Below are positions 1-8,651 of a DNA stretch of 64,000 nucleotides, piece by piece. The stretch's first letter is position 1. Every line of letters begins with the position of its first letter. Origin of the DNA: Kaistella gelatinilytica (GTDB lineage: Bacteria; Bacteroidota; Bacteroidia; Flavobacteriales; Weeksellaceae); the NCBI RefSeq assembly GCF_015679325.1, contig NZ_JADPVI010000001.1:1302001-1366000 (forward strand). Reading direction: 5' to 3'. The position numbers and the translations under genes are program-made. The notes beneath the pieces were generated by a model, which saw only the letters and a program-made list of their open reading frames with translations, was not told the DNA's origin and ran no database searches.

Positions 1-45
1 GTCAATCAGATCATTTTTCTTGAAATTCAATTTAATTGAAAATAT

Positions 46-53
46 TATCTTTG
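46..53 (+). promoter_or_regulatory. Candidate -7 promoter box for the FKBP gene
   Basis: The octamer TATCTTTG matches the Bacteroidota primary-sigma -7 consensus TAnnTTTG. It would start transcription near position 60, about 80 bases before the FKBP start. No -33 TTG at the ideal spacing is evident, so this is a moderate call. Confidence 0.35.
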
Positions 54-139
54 CACCAAGAAAAGATGAACCGAAAAGTAATCTTTATTATTTATAATTT
101 CTAGAATATAATTTTGATATTCTTGATAACATTAACTTT

Positions 140-640
140 ATGAAAATAGACAAAAATCACGTAGTATCATTACATTACACGTTAAATGCCATCGAAGAAA
201 ACGGTGAAAAAACATTCATCGAAAAAACAGATGCTGAAAATCCTTTCACTTTTTTATATGGTGTAGGAATGATGTTGCCAAAATTTGAAGAACATCTTCA
301 GGGAATGGTTGCAGGCGACAAAAAATCTTTTACCATCGTTCCGGAAGAAGGATACGGCGACAAAGATGAGAATGCAAAAACAGAATTGCCGATCGCAATG
401 TTCGAAGAGTCCGGAATTCCGCCAGTTGGAGCAATTTTACCTTTACAGGATCCTGAAGGAAATCACTTGAACGCAATCGTTTTAGAAGTAACTCCAGAAG
501 CTGTTATCGCTGATCTTAACCATCCAATGGCAGGGAAAACTTTGCATTTCGATCTGGAAGTTGAATCAACCCGTCCAGCGACGGAAGAAGAGTTAGATCA
601 TGGTCACGCTCATGGCGTTGATGGGCACGAAGAACATTAA
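140..640 (+). CDS. FKBP-type peptidyl-prolyl cis-trans isomerase, SlyD-like
   Basis: A 166-residue protein with the SlyD-type FKBP layout. The N-terminal strand (DKNHVVSLHYTL) and a YGVGMMLPKFEEHLQGM stretch are typical of the FKBP fold. The middle segment (about residues 70-125: PEEGYGDKDE, then PVGAILPLQDPEG) corresponds to the insert-in-flap chaperone domain. The family catalyses cis-trans isomerisation of X-Pro bonds and acts as a folding chaperone in the cytoplasm; there is no signal peptide. The C-terminus is His-rich (HGHAHGVDGHEEH), shorter than the E. coli SlyD metal-binding tail but similar in kind, so Ni2+ or Zn2+ binding is plausible (inference). It is a single gene followed by a strong terminator. 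Confidence 0.9.
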   Translation: MKIDKNHVVSLHYTLNAIEENGEKTFIEKTDAENPFTFLYGVGMMLPKFEEHLQGMVAGDKKSFTIVPEEGYGDKDENAKTELPIAMFEESGIPPVGAILPLQDPEGNHLNAIVLEVTPEAVIADLNHPMAGKTLHFDLEVESTRPATEEELDHGHAHGVDGHEEH

Positions 641-660
641 GAAAACTTATCTTATAAATT

Positions 661-690
661 AAAAGCTGCGAATTTCTCGCAGCTTTTTTT
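661..690 (+). terminator. Rho-independent terminator after the FKBP gene
   Basis: A perfect stem GCTGCG (665-670) / CGCAGC (678-683) with a 7-base loop is extended by A-T pairs and followed by a T run to about 689. It lies 20 bases after the FKBP stop codon. Confidence 0.85.
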
Positions 691-775
691 GTTTTTAAAT
701 GAAAATATTTGCAATTATTTTACGCTTCTTCTATTAAATCAAAACCCAATTCATCAAAATCTCGTATTTTTAAAC

Positions 776-1600
776 ATGCAAAAATTAATTTATATCATGC
801 TTGGATCTCTACTTTTTATGAGCTGTCAATCTAGAAAATACAAAGATGTGGTTTACGGGCAAACTGCAAATAAAGAAGATTTAAAACTCAATATTTTCGT
901 ACCGAGTAATTCTGAAAATAAAAAGTTACCGGTTTTAATTTTCGTTCATGGTGGAAACTGGAACAGTGGTAATAAAGATCAATATGGTTTTTTCGGTCGA
1001 AACTTTGCGAAGAACGACGTGATCACGGTGATTCCTTCCTATACTTTGAGTCCAAACGCAAATGTTGATGAAATGACGACGGAAATCGCTTCTGCCGTAA
1101 AATGGGTTCAAAGTAATATTTCAAAATACAACGGAGACGCAAAAAATCTTTTTGTGACGGGACATTCTGCGGGTGCGCAACTCGTAGCTTCTGCAGTTTT
1201 AAATCCGAAGTTCGGTATTAATGAACAATCAATCGCGGGAATTATTTTAAATGACGGCGCCGGAATTGATATGAAGGATTATCTGGAAAGAAATCCGCCG
1301 ACTTCTCAAGACGATTATCTGGCAACCTGGAGTAATGATCCGAAAAACTGGTATCAGGCTTCTCCCATTAATTTCCTGGATAAAAATTCGCCGCCATTTT
1401 TAATTTATGTGGGAACGAAAACGTATCAATCCATTAAGACTGCTAATGAACATTTTCTGAAAAAACTCAATGAATTTCAGCCAGATGTGAAACCGATCAT
1501 GCTGAATAAAGGTCATATTCCCATGGTGTTGCAGTATTTTTGGTCTGGAAGTGATCGTTTTAAAGAAACGACTGATTTTATGAAAAAGAATCGGAAATAG
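776..1600 (+). CDS. Alpha/beta hydrolase, predicted lipoprotein
   Basis: 274 residues. The ATG at 776 is chosen because it gives a lipoprotein signal peptide (MQKLIYIMLGSLLFMSC, lipobox LFMSC). An in-frame TTG at 689 lies inside the preceding terminator T run and is unlikely. The fold is an esterase/carboxylesterase-type alpha/beta hydrolase: an oxyanion-loop HGGNW motif, nucleophile elbow GHSAG, a late acidic residue region near GTKTYQS, and a C-terminal GHIPMV that supplies the catalytic His. The family includes BD-FAE-like and lipase/esterase enzymes, and the substrate cannot be read from the sequence. It is probably anchored in the inner or outer membrane. It converges with the histidine kinase gene that ends 16 bases away. 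Confidence 0.82.
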   Translation: MQKLIYIMLGSLLFMSCQSRKYKDVVYGQTANKEDLKLNIFVPSNSENKKLPVLIFVHGGNWNSGNKDQYGFFGRNFAKNDVITVIPSYTLSPNANVDEMTTEIASAVKWVQSNISKYNGDAKNLFVTGHSAGAQLVASAVLNPKFGINEQSIAGIILNDGAGIDMKDYLERNPPTSQDDYLATWSNDPKNWYQASPINFLDKNSPPFLIYVGTKTYQSIKTANEHFLKKLNEFQPDVKPIMLNKGHIPMVLQYFWSGSDRFKETTDFMKKNRK

Positions 1601-1616
1601 AAATCTTTCGGAGCTT

Positions 1617-3326
1617 TTATAAAATCATCCAAAAAGTACTTCCTTCATTCAAAGTACTTTCTACACCGATCTCGCCGCCTTGTTTTTCGATGAAATTTTT
1701 GCTGATCGCTAAACCTAAACCGGTTCCGTTCTGGTGTTCTTCCGGAACTTGAAAATAGCGGTCAAAGACTTTAGATAAATACTTTTCGTCTATTCCCTTC
1801 CCGAAATCCTGCACAGAAAATTTGACTTTACCATTCTCAGCTTTTGTAGAAAGAATTATTTTTTGACCGATCTCCGAATGTTTGATGGCATTGGTCAAAA
1901 AATTATTGAGAACCCAAACCGTTTTGTCAAAGTCAGCTTGTACGTTTTGAACTTCTTCTGTTTGAATGTCTGAAATCAATTCAATCTCTTTATTTTCCGC
2001 GATGACCAAGTTATTTGACAAAGCATTTTTCACTAAGTTGGCAACGTTGCAATCTCTGATGTTCAAGCGAATATTTCCACTTTCAGCCTGAGATAAATTG
2101 AGCAGTTCTCCTGTGATATTAAGTAGTCTTTCACCGTCTTCTTCGATACTTTTCAAGAGTTCTTTTTGTTGCTCGTTTAAAGTTCCAAATTTTTCATTTT
2201 TCAGCAATTGCGTTCCCATTTTCATGGAGGAGATCGGTGTTTTCAATTCGTGGGAAACAGTGGCGATAAAATTTGTTTTCGCGAAATCAAGTTCTTTGTA
2301 AGCCGTAACATTTCTTAATAAAATCACTTTCCCAGCTTCCTTTTTTTCAGTTTCACCGGTGGGAATAATATTGATGGGAATAATTTCCTGCTCAAAATAA
2401 CTTTCTTTATTGTCTGCGAAAATCTTGATCGGGAAATCAGTTTTGTCATTCATAGAAGCATTTCGCAAAAGTTCCCGCAACAAATCGTTATTGACTGCAA
2501 CTTCGGAAGCTGATTTTCTAAAAATATCCTCTTTAACCAATCCGGAAATTTTCAGCGCTTCTTCATTAATGAAATTGATAAAATTATTTTCGTCTAAACC
2601 GATCACAGGATCATGCATGTTCGCGATCAAAGTTTCGACCCGTTTTTTGTCTAATAATTGCTTGGAAAGATTGCTGCTTTGGTATTCCTCTAATTTTTCT
2701 GCCATTGAATTAAAGGAGTTTGCCAGATCCTCAAATTCAGCACTGCCTTCAAAGTGAACGCGTTCGTGGTAATTTTTATTCGCAATTTGTTTGATACTTT
2801 CTGTGAGTTCACGGATTGGACGCGCGATATTTCCGGGTAAATTAAAAAGTAAAGTGAAAGCAATTAAAAAACAGACACTTCCCAAAGAAATCACCCACGT
2901 AATGGCGGTTTGAGACGTTGCGATGGCTGTATCACTTTTCTGAACGATGGCGCTCATATTCAGCCGCATAATTTCTACCAAGTCATTTCTGATGAGTTTT
3001 TCACTTTCCAGATTCGGAGATTGTTGAAAATTCTGGAAATGGCTAAGTAAACTCTGGTAAGAATCGTTCTCGCCGGGTTCTGTTAAATTTTTACTTTCTA
3101 AAGCCAAATTATTTTTAAAGATCGATGTCTGAGTACTGTCTGTCTCGATCTTATCCAAAGCCAGCATCATATTTTTAGAATATTCCAAAGAGTTATAATT
3201 GGCGATCAGAATTTTTTCTGTGTCAGATTTTTGCTTATAAATGTTCAATGCACTGATGACGGAGAGCAAAACGATCATCAGGAATAAAAGTCCGACACCG
3301 AGGGTCAGTTTTGTTTTAATTTTCAT
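1617..3326 (-). CDS. Membrane sensor histidine kinase of the kdp cluster (HAMP-PAS-HisKA-HATPase)
   Basis: 569 residues. TM1 is about residues 7-27, followed by a periplasmic segment of about 110 residues, TM2 about 143-165, then a HAMP linker (IARPIRELTESI). A PAS-like segment lies about 225-340 (VIGLDENNFINFINEEALKIS). The dimerisation/phosphoacceptor motif is TVSHELKTP, with the phospho-His near residue 359. The ATP-binding N box (NNFLTNAIKHS), G1 box (DFGKGI) and G2 box (GTGLGLAI) are all intact. It is the last gene of the kdp run. In Proteobacteria the kinase half is fused to the KdpD sensor; here it is separate. Pairing with the sigma-54-type regulator at 10980-12293 is an inference from clustering. 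Confidence 0.9.
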   Translation of the reverse strand: MKIKTKLTLGVGLLFLMIVLLSVISALNIYKQKSDTEKILIANYNSLEYSKNMMLALDKIETDSTQTSIFKNNLALESKNLTEPGENDSYQSLLSHFQNFQQSPNLESEKLIRNDLVEIMRLNMSAIVQKSDTAIATSQTAITWVISLGSVCFLIAFTLLFNLPGNIARPIRELTESIKQIANKNYHERVHFEGSAEFEDLANSFNSMAEKLEEYQSSNLSKQLLDKKRVETLIANMHDPVIGLDENNFINFINEEALKISGLVKEDIFRKSASEVAVNNDLLRELLRNASMNDKTDFPIKIFADNKESYFEQEIIPINIIPTGETEKKEAGKVILLRNVTAYKELDFAKTNFIATVSHELKTPISSMKMGTQLLKNEKFGTLNEQQKELLKSIEEDGERLLNITGELLNLSQAESGNIRLNIRDCNVANLVKNALSNNLVIAENKEIELISDIQTEEVQNVQADFDKTVWVLNNFLTNAIKHSEIGQKIILSTKAENGKVKFSVQDFGKGIDEKYLSKVFDRYFQVPEEHQNGTGLGLAISKNFIEKQGGEIGVESTLNEGSTFWMIL

Positions 3327-3389
3327 TTTAGAAAAATTAATTGAAAGAGGTCATTTATTAAAAAGTCTGATATCAACACGACCGCAAAA

Positions 3390-4502
3390 TTACGACAGAA
3401 TGATGATATCTACTTTTTCGTTCATCATTTTATTCACAAAGTTATGAAACCAGTTGAGTCGAAAGAATTGCTGAAAAAAATTGAGATGTGGTTTCCCGAT
3501 ACAAACGGTGGTAATTTTATTTTCCTGCACATATTCTAAGATCGCATCTGAAATATAATTACCATTTTTTTTCACCACTTGTGCTCCCATTTCCTGCGCA
3601 AAATTTAAATTATGGATGAGATATCTCTGTTTATCCAAAGCAATTTTATCCGGATTTTCTTTGGGTAACTGAACGTACAAAACGGTCCATCGACTGTTGT
3701 AATAACTCGCCAAACGTGCAGTTTTTCGAATGACCGCTTTTGCAGTTTTTTCGTTGCTGCTGATGCAGGCTAAAAATTTTTCCGGACGCGTATTAACCGA
3801 TTTCGTGACTTCAGTTTCCACCTTTTTCTCTACATGAGTCGCAACCTCCTTTAAAGCCAGTTCACGCAGTTGTAAAATATGATCACTTTTAAAAAAATTA
3901 TTGAGCGAGGTTTGAATTTTGTCTGCGGGGTAAATTTTTCCCTCTTTTAAACGTGAAATAAGTTCATCTGCAGTTAAATCGATGTTGACGACCTCATCCG
4001 CCAATGCGAGAACTTTATCCGGAACTCTTTCTGTGACTTCGATGCCGATGATATTTTTTACACTTTCGTTCAGACTTTCAATGTGTTGAATGTTGACGGC
4101 ACTGATGACATTAATTCCGGCTTCCAGAATTTCCAGCACATCTTGCCATCTTTTTTTATTGGAACTTCCTTCCACATTGGTATGCGCCAGTTCATCAACA
4201 ATTACAATGTCGGGATGATCATTAATGATCGCCTGAACATCCATTTCCTCTAAATATTTTCCTTTGTAGAAAATAGATTTTCTTGGAATGGCAGGAATTC
4301 CATCCACCAACGCAATCGTCTCGGCGCGAAGATGTGGCTCAATGTAACCAATTTTAATATCAACACCATGTTTCAGCAAAGAATGTGCTTCCTGCAACAT
4401 TCTGTAGGTTTTTCCCACACCGGCGCTCATTCCGATATAAATCTTGAATTTACCGCGTTTGGAGCGTTGAATGAGTTCGAGGAAATGTTCTGCTGAAGAC
4501 AT
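3390..4502 (-). CDS. kdpD: Stand-alone KdpD N-terminal sensor domain (KdpD + Usp)
   Basis: 370 residues from the ATG at 4502. An in-frame TTG at 4550 would overlap the porin stop and is a possible longer start. The N-terminal half is the KdpD sensor domain with a Walker-A motif (GMSAGVGKTYRM), a VDELAHTN segment (Walker B-like) and NVEGSSNKKRW. The C-terminal half is a universal-stress-protein-like domain (about 245-370, starting KFLACISSNEKTAKAVIR). In E. coli this part of KdpD binds nucleotides (c-di-AMP in other bacteria) and senses K+. The transmembrane and kinase parts of a full-length KdpD (about 890 residues) are missing here and are encoded separately by the next gene. The protein should be cytoplasmic. 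Confidence 0.9.
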   Translation of the reverse strand: MSSAEHFLELIQRSKRGKFKIYIGMSAGVGKTYRMLQEAHSLLKHGVDIKIGYIEPHLRAETIALVDGIPAIPRKSIFYKGKYLEEMDVQAIINDHPDIVIVDELAHTNVEGSSNKKRWQDVLEILEAGINVISAVNIQHIESLNESVKNIIGIEVTERVPDKVLALADEVVNIDLTADELISRLKEGKIYPADKIQTSLNNFFKSDHILQLRELALKEVATHVEKKVETEVTKSVNTRPEKFLACISSNEKTAKAVIRKTARLASYYNSRWTVLYVQLPKENPDKIALDKQRYLIHNLNFAQEMGAQVVKKNGNYISDAILEYVQENKITTVCIGKPHLNFFQQFFRLNWFHNFVNKMMNEKVDIIILS

Positions 4503-4546
4503 GGTTGATTGGTTGCTGTTATATTTGAGCTGCAGTTTTTTCAGTT

Positions 4547-5629
4547 TCAAAACCAGGCAGAAAGACTTGTTGTAATAAAGAAATTCGTGCTTTCAGGCAA
4601 ATTATCTTTCATAAAGATAGCATCTTTTGAAGAAAATCCGCGCGCTTCTGTTCGCCATAAAATATTTTTCTGAATTTCATGATCGATGTTCAGGGAATAT
4701 CCAAAAGTTTGGAATCCATTTGGTGTTGTAGTTCCGATGATTACGCCTTTATCATCGTTGAAATATTCTACTCTACCGCCGATTTTAGTTTTATCAGTTA
4801 TGGCATATCGCAATAATAAATTGGGAGAATACCATAAATTATATTTCTCACTTCCTTTTGCATTTTGTTCTGCTCCAGCGTCAAAACCTGCAATTCCGGA
4901 CCATTTTGTTCCAAGATTAAAATTTGCGTAAAGATCGTGGAAGTAGCGCATTTTTTTATCAATTGTTGGTTTGTCATTTCCAATGAATGAACTGCTGTTT
5001 AAACTGAAATTATCTGAGAATTTATAACTGATCTGATGTCCAAAAGCGAGCGTTTGATTTCCTTCTGGACGCGCAATTCGTTGCCAACCGTTTAAAACCA
5101 GTCCACTCAGAAAAAATTTGCCATTATCGGAAGTGTAAGAAATCTTCGCTCCTGTTTCAAAATAAGGCGAATTTTCCGCTGCAATACTTCTCGTTAATGT
5201 CAAATTATCTTTTCCGATGGCACTTTCCCATCCAATATGAGAAGGCATAATTCCGGCATCGATCCAGATGTTTTTCTTTTTAGAGATCTTGAATCCGATG
5301 TTGGCTTCGTTGATCAATTTCAAAGCATCTTGTTCTGCTGAAAGATTATCTTGCGGATAAGTTCCGGCCATCAAAGCTAAATTGGCGCGCATATTTTCTG
5401 TAGAATAATTCGCTTTTACCAATCCCAAATTCAAATTAAACTCGTTATGACGGTTGTAAGTATAAAGAAAAGGTTGGCGAATGTGATTATCAGGTTGATT
5501 GAAATCGTAGGAGTAAAAAATTTCGGCGTAACCAGAAAAAGTAACTTTTGGAGCGGCTGATTCTGTTTGTTCCTGCGCATTGAAAATTCCAAAAGCCAAT
5601 ATTGAAGCTGATATAATTAATTTTTTCAT
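4547..5629 (-). CDS. Outer-membrane beta-barrel porin in the kdp operon (BBP2/OmpL-like)
   Basis: 360 residues with a cleavable signal peptide (MKKLIISASILAFGIFNAQ). The rest is a run of amphipathic strands, starting VTFSGYAEIFYSYDFN and ending with an aromatic C-terminus (SLSAWF), as in outer-membrane barrels. The family resemblance is to the putative beta-barrel porin-2 group. It sits between kdpC and the KdpD sensor gene. Such porins commonly accompany kdp genes in Bacteroidota, and a role in letting K+ through the outer membrane at low concentration is inference. The upstream gap (5630-5868) contains a perfect 18-bp palindrome. Confidence 0.82.
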   Translation of the reverse strand: MKKLIISASILAFGIFNAQEQTESAAPKVTFSGYAEIFYSYDFNQPDNHIRQPFLYTYNRHNEFNLNLGLVKANYSTENMRANLALMAGTYPQDNLSAEQDALKLINEANIGFKISKKKNIWIDAGIMPSHIGWESAIGKDNLTLTRSIAAENSPYFETGAKISYTSDNGKFFLSGLVLNGWQRIARPEGNQTLAFGHQISYKFSDNFSLNSSSFIGNDKPTIDKKMRYFHDLYANFNLGTKWSGIAGFDAGAEQNAKGSEKYNLWYSPNLLLRYAITDKTKIGGRVEYFNDDKGVIIGTTTPNGFQTFGYSLNIDHEIQKNILWRTEARGFSSKDAIFMKDNLPESTNFFITTSLSAWF

Positions 5630-5668
5630 CGTTGAAAAAGGGTATGAAATTGTTTTATTTTTTTTAAA

Positions 5669-5686
5669 GAGTTTTAATTAAAACTC
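5669..5686. repeat. Perfect 18-bp palindrome between kdpC and the porin gene
   Basis: The sequence GAGTTTTAATTAAAACTC is its own reverse complement. It lies in the 239-base spacer between kdpC and the porin, 40 bases upstream of the porin start on the minus strand. There is no clean T run after it, so it may be an operator or an attenuating hairpin rather than a terminator. Confidence 0.6.
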
Positions 5687-5868
5687 AAGATTTTGTCTAA
5701 AAATCTTTAACCACAAAAGATAGAAAAGGCCGATTTTGGTTTGCTGTCAAAAGTTCGCATATCGATGGGAATCTTAACAATTATAAAATGTTGCTTGCTT
5801 CTGCAGATCACTTTCCATCTAGGCTTTTGCTACTTTTGCGGTTTGAAGATCTTATTTCTAGAAATTGA

Positions 5869-6426
5869 TTATTTAAGCTGATCCAGCGAGGCGTTTAATT
5901 TCAGCACATTGACCTTTTGAGGCGCAAAGAAGATTATATTTTCATCTGCTGAGTTTTGTGCGATCAACTCTTTCACCTGATTCGCAGTAATTTTTCTGGA
6001 TTTGGCTACTCGATCGATTTGAAATTCTGCGGCCTGAACGGAAATATTTGGATCTAATCCGCTTCCACTTGCTGTAATTAAATCTACGGGGATCTTCACT
6101 TCTGTCATGGTTGGATTCTGCATTTTTAAAGTGTCAATTCTTTTTTGAACCATTTCCAGATATTCGGGATTGTTCGGTCCTTTGTTGCTTGCGCCACTTC
6201 CGGCAGCATTGTAATTGACAACCGATGGTCGACCGTGAAAATATTGAGGAAGCGTAAATTGCTGTCCGATATTGGCATATTGTTTCTGACCTTTCACGGT
6301 AATTTGATCCGCAAGTCCTTTGTTTGGAATTATTTTTCCGAAACCGAAGACGATAAACGTGTAAACACCGATTACTACTACCATTCCTAAAGTAAGTACT
6401 AAAGCTGGTACGATATATTTTTTCAT
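5869..6426 (-). CDS. kdpC: K+-transporting P-type ATPase subunit C
   Basis: 185 residues, the usual KdpC length. One N-terminal membrane segment (about 5-30, VPALVLTLGMVVVIGVYTFI) is followed by a periplasmic domain. Family signatures include the QYFHGRPS motif, the SGSGLDPNIS segment and the ITANQVKELI tail. KdpC stabilises the KdpAB complex and promotes ATP binding. It is separated from kdpB by 165 bases that carry a dispersed hairpin repeat, an unusually long gap within this operon. Confidence 0.95.
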   Translation of the reverse strand: MKKYIVPALVLTLGMVVVIGVYTFIVFGFGKIIPNKGLADQITVKGQKQYANIGQQFTLPQYFHGRPSVVNYNAAGSGASNKGPNNPEYLEMVQKRIDTLKMQNPTMTEVKIPVDLITASGSGLDPNISVQAAEFQIDRVAKSRKITANQVKELIAQNSADENIIFFAPQKVNVLKLNASLDQLK

Positions 6427-6492
6427 TATTTTAAGATTAAAATTTTATTAATTGACTGTATTTCTATTTTTAAAACTGCCTTTTATGAGATG

Positions 6493-6582
6493 TCTAAATT
6501 GCAGCCCGTCTTGAGCGGAAATCCTTTTGTAAGGAGGAACGACGAGCAAAAGATTGAGAGCGGAAGGCGGAAATGTCTGCCC
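6493..6582. repeat. Dispersed hairpin repeat, copy 1 (kdpB-kdpC spacer)
   Basis: About 90 bases matching a second copy at 53425-53497. Shared blocks are ATTGCAG, the hairpin with arms CTTTTG and CAAAAG around TAAGGAGGAACGACGAG, and the tail CGGAAGGCGGG. Copy 2 has arms CTCTTG/CAAGAG, a compensatory change that keeps pairing. It lies in the kdpB-kdpC gap in the plus-strand reading. Confidence 0.7.
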
Positions 6583-6591
6583 AAAAAATTA

Positions 6592-8634
6592 TTACATAAA
6601 GAACGTCACCACCAAATCGATCAATTTAATTCCGATAAATGGAACGATAATTCCGCCCAAACCGTAGATCATTAAGTTTCTTCGCAACAACGCACTTGCA
6701 CCGATCGGTTTGTATTCTACGCCTTTTAAAGCCAGTGGAATGAGGAACGGAATGATGATCGCATTGAAGATGACCGCTGATAAAATGGCGCTTTGTGGAC
6801 TGTGCAAATTCATGATATTCAAAAATTGAAGAGCCGGAATAAACGTGATAAACAAGGCTGGAATAATGGCGAAATATTTGGCAACATCATTCGCGATGGA
6901 AAATGTGGTTAAAGTTCCGCGCGTCATCAAAAGTTGTTTCCCGATCTCTACGATCTCAATTAATTTGGTTGGATCGTTATCCAGATCGACCATATTTCCG
7001 GCTTCTTTTGCAGCCTGAGTTCCACTGTTCATCGCGACACCAACATCTGCTTGCGCCAAAGCCGGTGCATCATTCGTTCCATCGCCCATCATTGCGACTA
7101 GTTTTCCGCTTTCCTGTTCGCGTTTGATGTAGTTCATTTTATCTTCCGGTTTGGCTTCGGCGATGAAATCATCAACTCCGGCTTTTTCGGCGATAAATTT
7201 TGCAGTTAAAGGATTATCTCCTGTTACCATGACGGTTTTTACACCCATTTTTCGCAACCTTTGAAAACGTTCGTTCATGCCGGTCTTGATGATATCCTGA
7301 AGTTCGATAACGCCGATCACTTTATTGTTTTTCAAGACTACCAAAGGTGTTCCCCCGTTATTTGAAATTTTCTCTACGGCTTCTTTGGTTTCTGGCGGAA
7401 AATTATTTCCAGCTTTTTCCGTCATTTGTTTGATGGAATCATACGCTCCTTTTCTGATCTGAGTTCCTTCGAAATCAACGCCGGAACTTCTGGTTTCCGC
7501 AGTAAATTCAATAAAACTTGGATTCTCTATGATCAGATTTTCAGGTTGAAGCGCGGCGAGTTCCAGAATTGATTTTCCTTCGGGAGTTTCATCTGCTAAT
7601 GAACTTAAGGCTGCAGATTTAATGAAATCTGCTTCTTCAATTCCATTTGAAGGATAAAAATTGGTTGCTTTTCTATTTCCGATCGTGATTGTTCCGGTTT
7701 TATCTAAAAGCAAAACATCAATATCACCAGCAGTTTCCACGGCTTTCCCAGATTTTGTAATCACGTTTGCACGCAAGGCTCGGTCCATTCCTGCAATTCC
7801 GATGGCTGAAAGTAAACCTCCAATTGTAGTTGGAATTAAACAAACAAAAAGGGAAATAAAAGCTGCGATCGTGATCGGCGTTTGAGAATAATCTGCAAAC
7901 GGTTTCAAGGTTACTGTTACGATGATGAAGACCAAAGTAAACCCTGCCAATAAAATAGTTAATGCAATTTCGTTCGGAGTTTTTTGACGACTTGCTCCTT
8001 CAACCAAAGCAATCATTTTATCTAAAAAACTTTCTCCCGGTTTCGTATTTACTTTTACTTTGATCCGATCCGAAAGAACTTTTGTTCCACCTGTCACGGA
8101 AGATTTATCGCCACCTGCTTCCCGAATAACTGGTGCGCTTTCTCCAGTAATGGCACTTTCATCGATCGTCGCTAAACCTTCGATAATTTCTCCATCCATC
8201 GGGATTTGATCACCCGCAACGCAAAGGAAGATATCGCCGAGCTGCATTTGTGCAGACATTTTCTGAACGGTTTCTACTTCGAATCCGCGTTTATTATCTA
8301 CAATGAGTTTCGCCGGAGTTTCTTCCCTGGTTTTTCTTAAAGTATCCGCTTGTGCTTTTCCACGCGCTTCGGCGATGGCTTCAGCAAAATTCGCAAATAA
8401 AACAGTAAGAAAAAGGGTAACAAATATGGTAAAATTATAACCAAAACTTCCCTGACTTTTTTCTCCCATCAACGTCCAGATGGAAACTACGAGCATCACA
8501 ACCGTTCCAACTTCTACCAAAAACATGATTGGGTTTTTGATCATTACGCGTGGATCCAGTTTGATCAAAGAATGTTTCAGCGCTTCATTTACTAAATCTT
8601 TTTGAAAAAGACTTTGTGTATTTTTTGTATTCAT
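6592..8634 (-). CDS. kdpB: K+-transporting P-type ATPase catalytic subunit B
   Basis: 680 residues from the ATG at 8634, which is 17 bases after the kdpA stop. A longer reading that starts inside kdpA (to 8901) was rejected because its extra 89 residues are not KdpB-like. Visible motifs are the actuator loop TGESAPV, the phosphorylation motif [12 protein letters not shown] (Asp near residue 311), [14 protein letters not shown], and the hinge [18 protein letters not shown]. The length matches E. coli KdpB (682). The protein hydrolyses ATP to drive K+ import through KdpA in the inner membrane. Confidence 0.97.
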   Translation of the reverse strand: MNTKNTQSLFQKDLVNEALKHSLIKLDPRVMIKNPIMFLVEVGTVVMLVVSIWTLMGEKSQGSFGYNFTIFVTLFLTVLFANFAEAIAEARGKAQADTLRKTREETPAKLIVDNKRGFEVETVQKMSAQMQLGDIFLCVAGDQIPMDGEIIEGLATIDESAITGESAPVIREAGGDKSSVTGGTKVLSDRIKVKVNTKPGESFLDKMIALVEGASRQKTPNEIALTILLAGFTLVFIIVTVTLKPFADYSQTPITIAAFISLFVCLIPTTIGGLLSAIGIAGMDRALRANVITKSGKAVETAGDIDVLLLDKTGTITIGNRKATNFYPSNGIEEADFIKSAALSSLADETPEGKSILELAALQPENLIIENPSFIEFTAETRSSGVDFEGTQIRKGAYDSIKQMTEKAGNNFPPETKEAVEKISNNGGTPLVVLKNNKVIGVIELQDIIKTGMNERFQRLRKMGVKTVMVTGDNPLTAKFIAEKAGVDDFIAEAKPEDKMNYIKREQESGKLVAMMGDGTNDAPALAQADVGVAMNSGTQAAKEAGNMVDLDNDPTKLIEIVEIGKQLLMTRGTLTTFSIANDVAKYFAIIPALFITFIPALQFLNIMNLHSPQSAILSAVIFNAIIIPFLIPLALKGVEYKPIGASALLRRNLMIYGLGGIIVPFIGIKLIDLVVTFFM

Positions 8635-8651
8635 CTTAAAATTATCAAAAA

